Shown: positions 7,263 to 14,771, numbered from the stretch's first letter. The stretch is DNA of 32,591 nt from Hyphomicrobiales bacterium (GCA_027484655.1 JAIXSM010000074.1:1-32591); one strand, 5' to 3'. The notes: generated by a model not told the origin, from the letters alone. Program-made: numbers and translations.

Positions 7263-7479
7263 GTGGCGGCCTCTTGAGGGGCGGCCTTGGAACGCGGTGT
7301 AAACGCCGCCGCCCGGCGCGGGTTCCACAAAAAAGCGCCCATTCCAGAAATCAGCGCAGGCCGGGCTTTGCCGGGGCGGCAATCGTGACTACCTGTAACG
7401 GGTAGACGCAGATCGGATCGATGATGCCAACCGCACGCAACGTCCACCGCCCGGCGTCCGCTCGCCCGGCCCCCCCTTG
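7263..7479. other. Intergenic segment upstream of the orphan terminator
   Basis: This segment holds no protein gene that I can support. It has several short inverted repeats (for example CTACC-TGTAAC-GGGTAG near 7390 and a G+C-rich hairpin near 7360). Read on the minus strand it leads into the terminator at 7226-7262, so it is the natural place for a small RNA or a very short gene. A 29-codon minus-strand frame starting with TTG and ending at 7351 is too weak to call. Confidence 0.3.
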
Positions 7480-7539
7480 CCCAATGACGGCTTGCCCCAT
7501 GACGGCTCGCCCCATGACGGCTTGCCCCATGACGGCTTG
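7480..7539 (+). repeat. 15-bp tandem repeat, four copies
   Basis: Unit CCCCATGACGGCTTG is repeated four times head-to-tail with one or two substitutions in the first two copies. Each copy contains an ATG. The array abuts the start region of the secreted protein gene that follows. Confidence 0.95.
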
Positions 7540-7546
7540 CTCATGA
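7484..7546 (+). other. Possible 20-codon leader ORF made of the tandem repeat
   Basis: The frame set by the first repeat ATG encodes a repeated Met-Thr-Ala-Cys/Arg-Pro pentapeptide and stops with TGA that overlaps the ATG at 7543 as ATGA. Such overlaps allow translational coupling. There is no clear ribosome site before 7484, so translation is uncertain. Confidence 0.3.
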
Positions 7547-7953
7547 GTTGCGCCGGAAAGATGCGCTGCTCCACCGCCCACGCGCTCGCCGCTCTCGCAG
7601 TCCTGCTCGCCACGCCCGCCATGGCGCAGGGGCAAGGGCAGGCGCCGGCCGAGGTTGCGGCCCCGCCGCTTCCACCCATGGTCGCGTCCGGGCTGGAGCA
7701 GAGCATTCGCACGCAGCTTGCCGACCCGGCGCGGGCGAAAATCCGCGTCATCGTGCATTTTCCCGGGGGTGCGGGCGAAAACGGCCGCATCTGCGGCGAG
7801 GTGATTGAGCCCGGCGCCGCGGGCGAGCGCGTGCGCACGTTCGTATCGGGCTACACCCGCGCGGGGCGGGTGCTGACGCGCTTCGAGGAAGGCCCCTTCC
7901 CGCAATTCCTTGAGCGCGACAGCGTTTTCCGCAATTGCGGGCCGCGTTTGTAA
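7543..7953 (+). CDS. Small secreted protein of unknown function
   Basis: A 136-residue protein with an N-terminal signal peptide (HALAALAVLLATPAMA, then QGQ) and a mature domain of about 105 residues. It contains two Cys (one in RICGEV, one in RNCGPRL) that could pair as a disulfide, and an LADPARAKIRVIVHF...CGEV pattern. That pattern is reminiscent of small periplasmic proteins with an LxDPxSAxF...CGxVN signature, but too divergent for a firm family call. Two starts are possible: ATG 7543, overlapping the stop of the repeat-encoded leader frame, and ATG 7561, six codons on; neither has a good ribosome site. The gene lies 34 bp before the next plus-strand gene, so the two may be co-transcribed. 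Confidence 0.65.
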   Translation: MSCAGKMRCSTAHALAALAVLLATPAMAQGQGQAPAEVAAPPLPPMVASGLEQSIRTQLADPARAKIRVIVHFPGGAGENGRICGEVIEPGAAGERVRTFVSGYTRAGRVLTRFEEGPFPQFLERDSVFRNCGPRL

Positions 7954-7987
7954 TCGCTAATCAGCGCGCGAGGAGGACCACCGACCC

Positions 7988-8314
7988 ATGACGGACGCGG
8001 CGCGCAGGGCCGAAATCGAATCGATCGAAGGCCGCATTGAGCAGCTGGCGGACGAAGCGAACGCCTGCCGAAAGTACATCGCCGCCTCGCGGATCGCCGC
8101 GCTCGCCGGCTGCGCATTGGCGCTCGCGGCCCTCACCGGGATCATCGGTTTCGATCCGCTGACCTTCTTCGGCGGGCTCACGCTCGCTATTGGCGGGATC
8201 GTCTTCTACGGCTCCAACACCAGCACGCTGGCGGAAAAGCTCGACACGATCCGCGAGGCGGAAGCCAAACGCGCCGAACTCATCAGCGGAATCGGGCTTC
8301 GCCTCGTGGAGTGA
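7988..8314 (+). CDS. Small two-helix membrane protein with coiled-coil ends
   Basis: A 108-residue protein. Residues 1-35 are a charged helix (RRAEIESIEGRIEQLADEAN) with heptad-like spacing, residues 37-55 and 60-77 are two hydrophobic segments (IAALAGCALALAALTGIIG and FGGLTLAIGGIVFYG), and residues 78-108 form a second charged helix. This hairpin topology would place both helical ends on the same side, probably the cytoplasm. GAGGAGG lies about 13 bases before the ATG. It follows the secreted protein gene on the same strand. I do not recognise a family, and function is unknown. Confidence 0.7.
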   Translation: MTDAARRAEIESIEGRIEQLADEANACRKYIAASRIAALAGCALALAALTGIIGFDPLTFFGGLTLAIGGIVFYGSNTSTLAEKLDTIREAEAKRAELISGIGLRLVE

Positions 8315-8349
8315 GCGGCGGACATGCCGCCGCCCGCCGCGTGTCTTTG

Positions 8350-10185
8350 TCAGTCACGACGCCCGGAGGTGTGGCCGCGGTTGGCCTCGCCCGGCGCGCC
8401 GACATCGACGCGGGCTTCGATCACGTACACCGCGCCTGCGCGCACAGCCTTCTCGCCGCGCACCAGCGCCGCCGCCAGTTCCGCTGCGGTCTCGATGCCC
8501 GCCTCGCCCTGCGCGCCCTGCGCCTTCGCGATGGCGACGAGATCGATGGGCGGATCGCTCATTTCCTGACCGACAAACTTGTTCTCGGTCGGGCGTCCGC
8601 GCACCACGGCCATACGCTCCTGATGGGCCACGTCGTTGTAGTAGACGCGGTTGTTGGCGATCACCATCAGCAGCGGAACGCCCATGTGCGTCGCGGTCCA
8701 GATCGCGTTGCAGCCCATGGCGAAATCGCCATCGCCCACAACCGTCATCGGCAGCCGCGACGTGCCCTTCAGCGCCAGCGCCGTGCCAATGGCGTTCGAC
8801 GGACCAGACCCCACGCCGCCGCCGCCGTCGAAGCCGACGTAATCGAGCGGATGCTTGAAGTTCACCGTGTCCGCCGGCCAGCCAAGCGCAAAGCCGGCCA
8901 TGGTGACCTCGCGGCCCTCGCAGAACTCGCGCACCACGAGCGCGAGATCGCGCAGGCCCATCATCCCCTCCGCGCGGGGCTTGCCGAGCGGCTTGGCCTC
9001 GCGCACAGGCCACTTCGGCGTCGCCTTGGTGGTTGAGCCGCGTTGGCGGCGCACCTCCTCCAGCAGCGCCGTCACGCATTGGTCGGCGGTGGCGAGGATC
9101 TTTAGATCGGCGGGCGGCAGGCCGAAGTAATCCATGCTCCAGCCGTTGTGGAGATAATCGTCCACGGTGCAGTGGATGACCTTCGCGGCCACCTCCGCGT
9201 CCTTGCCCAGCGTCTGGATGAAGTGTCCGCGCAGGTCCATCCAGTCCAGAGACAGGATCACGTCCGCGTCCTTGGTGATCTGCGCGCTCGCAGGCGAGGG
9301 GCGGAACCGCGGCTCGATCAGATGCAGCGGATGTTCTGTGGGGAACGCTGCGCCGGGCTTCATGTCGGTGAGCACGGCGGCGCCCAGCGCGTCCGCCAGC
9401 GCGATGCGCGCGTTCCAGTCGTCCATGCTGCGGGAGACGCGCCCCATAAGGATGAGCGGCTTCTTCGCCTGCACGAGCATCCGCGCGGCTTCCTCAACCG
9501 CTTCGCGCGCAGGGGCCGGCGCCACGCCCGGGCGATACCGCTCGACCTGCGGGAAGGTGAGCGGCTTTTCGAGTTTCGTCTCCTGCAAGCCCACATCAAG
9601 GCAGACGTACGTGGGGCCGTAGGGCGGGGTCGACGCGATCTGCCACGCGCGCATCAGCGACTCGAGCGAGGCCTGCGCCGAACGGGGTTCGTCGTCCCAC
9701 TTGGTGTAATGGCGGATCAGCGCGCCCTGATCCTTGGCGGTGTGAATCCAGTCGATCCACGGCCGGCGCTCGTCGGCGTCGCCGGGGCCGGTCGCCCCAA
9801 GAATGACCATGGGATTGCGGGCGCACCAGGCGTTGAAGATCGCCATCGTGGCGTGCATCAAGCCGACGTTGGAATGCAGCGCCACCGCCATGGGCCGCTC
9901 CGTCACCTTGGCGTAGCCTTGCGCGATGCCGACCGCGTGCTCCTCGTGCAGACACACCATCATCTGCGGGTCGCGGTTGCCAAGGTAGTTGACCATCGAG
10001 TCGTGCAGGCCGCGGTAGCTGGCCCCGGGGGTGAGCGCGATGTAACGCACGTCGAGCTTGCGCAGCATCTCGGCCATGGCGTCCGACGTCCACGCGAGTT
10101 CTGCGTTCGACGGCGTCACGAGCGCGTCCTTGCCGTCAAAACGGGCCGTTCCGAATTCGCCCTTGTCGTCTGCTCCGGCGCTCAT
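8350..10185 (-). CDS. ThDP-dependent decarboxylase/acetolactate-synthase-like enzyme
   Basis: A 611-residue thiamine-diphosphate enzyme of the acetohydroxyacid synthase/benzoylformate decarboxylase superfamily. The N-terminal PYR domain has the cofactor-activating Glu81 in HEEHAVGIAQGYAK. The central domain spans roughly 225-375. The C-terminal PP domain carries the Mg/ThDP motif GDGD at 484 running to NN at 511-512. Length fits the family. The ATG at 10185 has GGGGAG 6 bases upstream; an 18-residue longer frame is unlikely. Family members decarboxylate 2-oxo acids (benzoylformate, phosphonopyruvate) or condense them. The substrate here is unknown, but nearby Rieske and NicX-like enzymes suggest an aromatic-derived oxo-acid. 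It is divergent from the crotonase gene and convergent with the small membrane protein gene. Confidence 0.88.
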   Translation of the reverse strand: MSAGADDKGEFGTARFDGKDALVTPSNAELAWTSDAMAEMLRKLDVRYIALTPGASYRGLHDSMVNYLGNRDPQMMVCLHEEHAVGIAQGYAKVTERPMAVALHSNVGLMHATMAIFNAWCARNPMVILGATGPGDADERRPWIDWIHTAKDQGALIRHYTKWDDEPRSAQASLESLMRAWQIASTPPYGPTYVCLDVGLQETKLEKPLTFPQVERYRPGVAPAPAREAVEEAARMLVQAKKPLILMGRVSRSMDDWNARIALADALGAAVLTDMKPGAAFPTEHPLHLIEPRFRPSPASAQITKDADVILSLDWMDLRGHFIQTLGKDAEVAAKVIHCTVDDYLHNGWSMDYFGLPPADLKILATADQCVTALLEEVRRQRGSTTKATPKWPVREAKPLGKPRAEGMMGLRDLALVVREFCEGREVTMAGFALGWPADTVNFKHPLDYVGFDGGGGVGSGPSNAIGTALALKGTSRLPMTVVGDGDFAMGCNAIWTATHMGVPLLMVIANNRVYYNDVAHQERMAVVRGRPTENKFVGQEMSDPPIDLVAIAKAQGAQGEAGIETAAELAAALVRGEKAVRAGAVYVIEARVDVGAPGEANRGHTSGRRD

Positions 10186-10248
10186 GCGCGTCTCCCCTGC
10201 TGTTTTGGCCGCTCCTGGACCTTGGCGACCGGTATACACAATCCTTTT

Positions 10249-10307
10249 GGACCGCGAGCGTCCTCGCTCGCAAGTTTGCGCATTGCGCGCGGGGACGCGC
10301 GCGGTCC
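10249..10307. repeat. Large imperfect inverted repeat in the divergent ThDP/crotonase intergenic region
   Basis: Left arm GGACCGCGAGCGTCCTCGCT (continuing CGC) and right arm GCGCGCGGGGACGCGCGCGG (continuing TCC) are 23 bases each and largely complementary, separated by 13 bases. The right arm recurs exactly, in reverse complement, at 32366-32388, so this is a dispersed repeat rather than a gene-specific operator. Confidence 0.75.
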
Positions 10308-10442
10308 AGCGCCGGCTCTTTCCACTTTCCCCGGGGCGGGCGAACCGGCGCGGCGCCCTCCGGCGATTGCGTGGAGCCGTCCGACGGGGTTAGCTTGGCG
10401 CCGCAACAACGGCGGCGGACGGCCGCGCATCGAGGAAACCCC

Positions 10443-11183
10443 ATGACCGACGGCGTTATCGTCACGAAAACAGACGACCTGCTCGAAATCACGCTCAACA
10501 GCCCCGACCGTGGCAACGGCATGACCGACGCGCAGATCATCTATCTGGGCGACACGCTGGAGCGCGAGCACGACAAGGCCCGCCTCATCGTCCTGCGCGC
10601 CAACGGCGCCGACTTCTGCCTTGGCCGCGCCCATCTGGGGCCGCGCCCCACCGGGATGCCGGAGGCGCTGCAACTGCGGCGCATGCACGACATCGTGTTC
10701 CGCTGCTACGGCGCCGTGCGCGCCTCAAAGGCGCCCGTGATCTCGGTGGTGAAGGGCCGGGCGCACGGCTTTGGCTGCGCGCTCGCCTGCGTCGCCGACA
10801 TCACCATCGCGGATGAGAACGCCCGCTTCGCCATCACCGAGTTCAACCACAACATCATGCCCACCATGGTCATGTCGTCGCTGGTGGACCGCATTCCGCT
10901 CAAATCCCTGATGTACCTGGTGTGGACAGCGAAGGAGATCGACGCCCGCCACGCCATGACCATCGGCGCCGTCAGCGACGTTGCGCCCGCCGGCGAGGCC
11001 GACGCCATGGCGAACGCGCTGGTGGAGCGCCTGATGAAGGCGCCCGCCCCCGCGCTCGCCGCCGTGAAGGAATACGCCCACGGCGCCAACCCCATCGACA
11101 TCGGCAAGGCGGTGGCCTTTGCGCGCAGTCTGCACGCGGTGGTCAACACCTCGTCGGAAATGCGCCCGGCGAAGAAAGATTGA
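10443..11183 (+). CDS. Crotonase (enoyl-CoA hydratase/isomerase) family protein
   Basis: A 246-residue crotonase-fold protein, the usual length for single-domain members. The two oxyanion-hole segments are visible: ANGADFCLGR around residue 57 and KGRAHGFGCALA around 104-115. Of the two catalytic Glu of canonical enoyl-CoA hydratase, the first (in GGGCELA) is replaced by Ala113, whereas Glu133 in FAITEFN aligns with the second. A single acid is seen in isomerases and in some hydrolases, so hydration should not be assumed. The ATG follows GAGGAAACCCC. It is divergent from the ThDP enzyme gene, and FmdB follows 69 bp downstream. Likely a late step of the same catabolic route; substrate unknown. 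Confidence 0.85.
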   Translation: MTDGVIVTKTDDLLEITLNSPDRGNGMTDAQIIYLGDTLEREHDKARLIVLRANGADFCLGRAHLGPRPTGMPEALQLRRMHDIVFRCYGAVRASKAPVISVVKGRAHGFGCALACVADITIADENARFAITEFNHNIMPTMVMSSLVDRIPLKSLMYLVWTAKEIDARHAMTIGAVSDVAPAGEADAMANALVERLMKAPAPALAAVKEYAHGANPIDIGKAVAFARSLHAVVNTSSEMRPAKKD

Positions 11184-11252
11184 GGCTCTTAACAACGCGG
11201 GCGGGCGAGGCTAAATCAGCTGCCCGCGTTTCAGCATGATCCGAAGGACGCC

Positions 11253-11465
11253 ATGCCGATCTATTCCTACGCCTGCCGCGACTGCGGCGATGAGTTCCAG
11301 ACCCTCGTGCGCTCGGGCGAGACCCCCGCGTGCCCCTCATGCGAGAGCGAGAAGCTCGATCAGCAGCTCTCGCTCATCGCTTCGCCCAACAAGGGCGGGG
11401 AGGTTGATTCCGGTCCCGCCTGTACGCCTGCCGGCTGCCCCGCCTGCCCGGGCATGATGAACTGA
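11253..11465 (+). CDS. FmdB-family zinc-ribbon protein
   Basis: A 70-residue protein beginning MPIYSYACRDCGDEF, the hallmark of the FmdB/CxxC_CxxC_SSSS regulatory-protein family. Cys8, Cys11, Cys27 and Cys30 form a zinc ribbon; a Cys-rich tail (ACTPAGCPACPG) adds three more Cys. GAAGGACGCC precedes the ATG. FmdB proteins often sit beside amide- or aromatic-metabolism genes and are suspected regulators, although no direct mechanism is established. Here it lies behind the crotonase gene and converges on the Rieske oxygenase genes. Confidence 0.88.
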   Translation: MPIYSYACRDCGDEFQTLVRSGETPACPSCESEKLDQQLSLIASPNKGGEVDSGPACTPAGCPACPGMMN

Positions 11466-11472
11466 CGAGAAC

Positions 11473-11496
11473 GGGGCGGCGTGGCGCCGCCCCTTC
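11473..11496. terminator. Hairpin terminator between convergent fmdB-like and Rieske beta genes
   Basis: A perfect 9-bp stem GGGGCGGCG / CGCCGCCCC with a 3-base loop is followed by TTCCT on the plus strand. The U tract is weak, but the hairpin fills the whole 31-bp gap between the convergent genes. Confidence 0.55.
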
Positions 11497-11994
11497 CTAG
11501 ACCGGGATCACCAGCAGCGTATCGACCCGCCGCGAATCGAGCACGGCGAGACGCTCCCTGAACCGCAGGCGCCCGCCCTCCTCCACCAGCGTGTCGAAGG
11601 TGCGCCCCACTGCGAACAGGGAGGTGTCGCCCTCCTGCATGGTGCGCAAGACGGAGAAGTTAGAGCGCGCGCGGATCACCCCGCCCGAGGCGCCCAGAAT
11701 CCGCACCGCGCTCAGCACGTGGCAGTAGACGTGCGGCTCGTAGATGTTGGCGGTGCGCAGCGCGCTGATGCGATCCGCCATCATGCCCCGCCCGTCGCAG
11801 TACACCATGGCGAGCGGCAGGCCGTTGTCATGGTTCTCGCGGGTGGTGACGCGATAGATCCCATCTTCCGTGAACAGGCCGGGCCATTCCTCCAGCCGGT
11901 CATCGTCGATGGTGTGGACGTAATCGGCGTACAGATCCTCCACCGCAAGGCGCAGCGCGAGATCAGCATCGAGGGTGTTCGTCGTCATCGTCAT
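11497..11994 (-). CDS. Aromatic-ring-hydroxylating dioxygenase, beta subunit
   Basis: A 165-residue SnoaL/NTF2-like protein of the ring-hydroxylating dioxygenase small-subunit family. Such subunits have a structural role in an alpha3beta3 oxygenase. Family signs are DLYADYVHTIDDDRLEEWPG near the N-terminus, then FTEDGIYRVTTREN, and the C-terminal RFRERLAVLDSRRVDTLLVIP. The length is typical. GGGGAG precedes the ATG at 11994. It starts 8 bp after the stop of the Rieske alpha gene, so alpha and beta form one transcript. No ferredoxin or reductase gene follows within the window, so electron supply must be encoded elsewhere. Confidence 0.9.
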   Translation of the reverse strand: MTMTTNTLDADLALRLAVEDLYADYVHTIDDDRLEEWPGLFTEDGIYRVTTRENHDNGLPLAMVYCDGRGMMADRISALRTANIYEPHVYCHVLSAVRILGASGGVIRARSNFSVLRTMQEGDTSLFAVGRTFDTLVEEGGRLRFRERLAVLDSRRVDTLLVIPV

Positions 11995-12002
11995 CGCTCC
12001 CC

Positions 12003-13244
12003 TCAGTAGCCCATGCACTCGCGCCAGCCCTTCCAGAACCCGCGCACGGCGGCCTCCGTCACGCGCGATCCCTGGCTCGCCTCGATGCGCCGCCCGCCCA
12101 TGGGCATCACGGTCATTGCGTCGGGATCGGCCTTCGCGGCGCGCTGCACCCAGCCGCCGACGCAGCCATCCTCCATGGAGATGAGGCCGGCGGGGCCCAC
12201 AAGGTTGTTCACCTTGAGCCGCAGTTCCCGCATGTCCGCGTCGTCGTCCTCGAAGCCGAGGATGGTCCACACGAGTTCGGTGCGGTCCACGCCCTTGGGC
12301 TGAATCTGGCGCACGGCGAGCGCGTTCAGGATTTGCTGCACGACGAGCGAGGGAAACACGGTCTGGATGGCGTTCGTCACCTGATCGCCGAGTTCCAGCT
12401 TGTGCTCCATCAGGCGCACATCGTTGAGGCTGTACTGCTCTTTCAGCGAGCGCACCTTCTCCTGCGCCACCTGCTCGTCGCCCAGCGATTCGCGCTGCGT
12501 GTACGAGAGATGGTGCCAGCCATCGTCGGAAATCTTCACGCCGCCGCCCATGTTGGGGCGCACCACGCCGAACGTGTTGTGGAACACGTGCAGCAGGCTC
12601 GCGTGATACGAGTCCTTGTTGTTCTCGGCGTAGAGCTTCCAGTTGTTGGGCAGCACCTGGCAATGGTAGCCGATGACCTTCAGCGGTTTCGGAAACACGC
12701 GGTCGATGTTGGACGCCAGCTCCGCGCCGATGTAGTCGCGGAACGCCGGCGTCTCCTCGCGGAACGTGCCGAAGATCAGGCCGCAGTAGATTTCGACGCG
12801 CAGGCGCTGCAGGCCATTCGCCTTCATGTCGAAGTCGTCCGCCAGACCGCCCTTGCCGCCCACGCCCTTGCGGAACGCGACGCCGGTGAGGTTGCCGGCG
12901 AGATCATACGTCCAGTTGTGATAGACGCAGTTGAACTCGCGCACGTTGCCTTTCGGCTTGTAGCAGATGAGCGCGCCCTTGTGGGCGCAGCGGTTCACCA
13001 CCGCATTGATGACGCCGTTCTGGTCGCGCGAGACGATAACCGGCGTGTCGCCCACGTAGGTGGTCTTATAGTCGCCGGCGTTCGGAATCTCGCACTCCAG
13101 CGCCAGAAAATTCCACACCGGCCCACGAAAGATGCGCTCCTGCTCAAGCGCGTACAGATCGGGGTCCGTGTAGACGCGAAAGGGCGCGCGCGAGACATCC
13201 TCGTGCGGCCAAGCGAAATCGATCGTGCTGGCAACGCTGGACAA
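12003..13244 (-). CDS. Rieske non-heme iron oxygenase, alpha subunit (AntA/NagG-like)
   Basis: A 413-residue catalytic subunit. The Rieske [2Fe-2S] motif is complete: Cys86-x-His88, 17 residues, Cys106-x2-His109 (CAHKG and CVYHNW). The mononuclear-iron motif DSYHASLLH gives Asp211, His214 and His219, and Asp359 in SMEDGCVGGW is the likely third ligand. Overall it reads like anthranilate 1,2-dioxygenase or salicylate hydroxylase large subunits (VGDTPVIVSRD, GNLTGVAFRKG). The start is a TTG at 13244 with GGGAGG 5 bases upstream; a longer frame with a non-homologous extension is rejected. The beta gene follows at 8 bp. The probable reaction is dihydroxylation of an aromatic carboxylic acid; the exact substrate is not visible. 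Confidence 0.92.
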   Translation of the reverse strand: MSSVASTIDFAWPHEDVSRAPFRVYTDPDLYALEQERIFRGPVWNFLALECEIPNAGDYKTTYVGDTPVIVSRDQNGVINAVVNRCAHKGALICYKPKGNVREFNCVYHNWTYDLAGNLTGVAFRKGVGGKGGLADDFDMKANGLQRLRVEIYCGLIFGTFREETPAFRDYIGAELASNIDRVFPKPLKVIGYHCQVLPNNWKLYAENNKDSYHASLLHVFHNTFGVVRPNMGGGVKISDDGWHHLSYTQRESLGDEQVAQEKVRSLKEQYSLNDVRLMEHKLELGDQVTNAIQTVFPSLVVQQILNALAVRQIQPKGVDRTELVWTILGFEDDDADMRELRLKVNNLVGPAGLISMEDGCVGGWVQRAAKADPDAMTVMPMGGRRIEASQGSRVTEAAVRGFWKGWRECMGY

Positions 13245-13344
13245 AGCATCCTCCCGTGGCCCGTTGGTCGGGCGCGTGGGGGAGACTTTAGCCCGCTTCG
13301 GCACAGATATGGAAGCAAGCAAGCGGAGCCCAAGCGGGCAAAGG

Positions 13345-13373
13345 AAAAAGCCCGACCTGATCGGCCGGGCTTT
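13345..13373 (-). terminator. Rho-independent terminator downstream of cca
   Basis: On the minus strand AAAGCCCG...CGGGCTTT closes an inner CC/GG pair and is followed by TTTTTCC. It lies between the cca stop (13515) and the Rieske alpha start (13244), separating the housekeeping operon from the catabolic genes. Confidence 0.8.
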
Positions 13374-13514
13374 CCGCCCCACATTCGGCCGGTGCGCCGC
13401 GTTTCCGCAGGCGCTCAAGGCCGAACCCCCATGAGGATGGAGGAGACGCTAACGCACGCCGGCGGCCGCGTCTGTAGCGCGGTGGCAACAGGGGCGCGGC
13501 GATGCGAGGGGGCG

Positions 13515-14771
13515 CTAGCGCGCAGCCGCCTCCACCAGCCGGCTGATCGCCTCGGGATCATCGGGGAAATCCGCCGCGATCCAGGCGGCCTCAAAACGTT
13601 TCAGCGCCGCGCCGACCGCCGGCCCGGCGGGCACGCCCAGCGCCAGAAACCGCGCGCCGCTCACCGGCAGCTTCATGTCCGGCGCCGCAGCGACAAACTC
13701 GTGGACGTCGAGCCAGCGCTCATCGTCCGGCGCCGCCCGGCTGTCGGCGTGGGCGAGGATGAGCCCGTCGGCCAGCGCCGCGCGGCCGCGCGCATAAAAC
13801 ATCGCCCGCAAGGCGCGCGCGTCCGGCGGCGCGTCGATCCCGTGCAAGCGAACGCCTGCCTGCGCAGCCCCCACAAGGCGTGCGTGCTGCGCGTTGGACA
13901 GCCGCAGCCGCTCGCGCAGGCGCTCCGCATCCTCCGCCACCTGCACGGCGAGGGCCGACAGCCGCAGCATGGCGTTGGGCGCCCGGCCCAGCGCCGCCTC
14001 GATGGCCTTCACCCGCATGAGGCGCGCCGGATTAGGCGCCCCCGCCAGCGCCTCGCCGAGAATGCCCGCATGGGTCATGGCCGCCACCACATCAGCGGCG
14101 CGCCGCGCCGCCAGCAGCCGGATCACCTCATGCAGCACGCGCTCGCGCGAAAGCCCCTGCACGCCATGGCGCAGCGCAATGCAGGCATGCAGCGCCTCAC
14201 GATCCATGTCGCCTTCGCCGTAGGCCGCGTGAAAGCGGAAGAACCGCAGGATGCGCAGATAATCCTCGCGCACGCGGGTTTCCGCGTCGCCGATGAAGCG
14301 CACCCGCCGTACGGCCAGATCCGCAAGACCGCCGGCGTAATCATGGATGCGCCCGCTCGTGTCCACCGACAGCGCGTTGATGGTGAAATCGCGCCGCAGC
14401 GCGTCGGCGGAGAAGTCGCGGCCAAAACGCACCGTGGCGTGGCGCCCGTGCGTCTCCACATCCTCGCGCAGCGTGGTCGCCTCGAACGGCTCGCCGTCAG
14501 CCACAACCGTGATGGTTCCGTGGTCGATACCCGTTGGAATCGCCCGCAGGCCAGCGGCTTTCGCGCGCGCGATGATGACATCCGGCGTCGCGGTAGTGGT
14601 GATATCGACCTCATGCACCGGCTCGCCCAGCAGCGCGTTGCGCACGGCGCCGCCCACCACGCGGGCCTGCTCTCCATCACCATCGAGAGCGGCGAGCACG
14701 CGGCGCAGACGCGCGTCTTCCAGAAACGGCGCGTTCACAAGACAACCGTTCTCGATGCGCGCTGCGCTCAC
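13515..14771 (-). CDS. cca: CCA tRNA nucleotidyltransferase / poly(A) polymerase family
   Basis: A 418-residue class II nucleotidyltransferase that adds or repairs the 3' CCA of tRNAs. Visible motifs are VVGGAVRNALLG (residues 38-49), the catalytic strand HEVDITTTATPD, RRDFTINAL (126-134), the Arg-rich VRRVRFIGD and EDYLRILRFFRFHA. The catalytic pair normally reads Asp-x-Asp; here it is Glu54-Val-Asp56, a conservative but unusual change. The C-terminal helical part (about 200-418) matches the alphaproteobacterial long form. The start is GTG at 14771, overlapping the upstream Nudix stop as GTGA, which implies translational coupling. Confidence 0.93.
   Translation of the reverse strand: MSAARIENGCLVNAPFLEDARLRRVLAALDGDGEQARVVGGAVRNALLGEPVHEVDITTTATPDVIIARAKAAGLRAIPTGIDHGTITVVADGEPFEATTLREDVETHGRHATVRFGRDFSADALRRDFTINALSVDTSGRIHDYAGGLADLAVRRVRFIGDAETRVREDYLRILRFFRFHAAYGEGDMDREALHACIALRHGVQGLSRERVLHEVIRLLAARRAADVVAAMTHAGILGEALAGAPNPARLMRVKAIEAALGRAPNAMLRLSALAVQVAEDAERLRERLRLSNAQHARLVGAAQAGVRLHGIDAPPDARALRAMFYARGRAALADGLILAHADSRAAPDDERWLDVHEFVAAAPDMKLPVSGARFLALGVPAGPAVGAALKRFEAAWIAADFPDDPEAISRLVEAAAR

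Noticed and set aside
7351-7440. A 29-codon minus-strand frame just before the orphan terminator as a small gene
   Set aside because: It has only a TTG start with a poor ribosome site and no recognisable features; a small RNA is at least as likely.
7480-7539. Short direct repeats considered as a CRISPR array
   Set aside because: The repeats are contiguous with no spacers, only 15 bp long, and there are no cas genes.
8316-8334. GCGGCGG-ACATG-CCGCCGC hairpin between convergent genes as a terminator
   Set aside because: It is a short stem with no U tract on either strand; common by chance in such GC-rich sequence.
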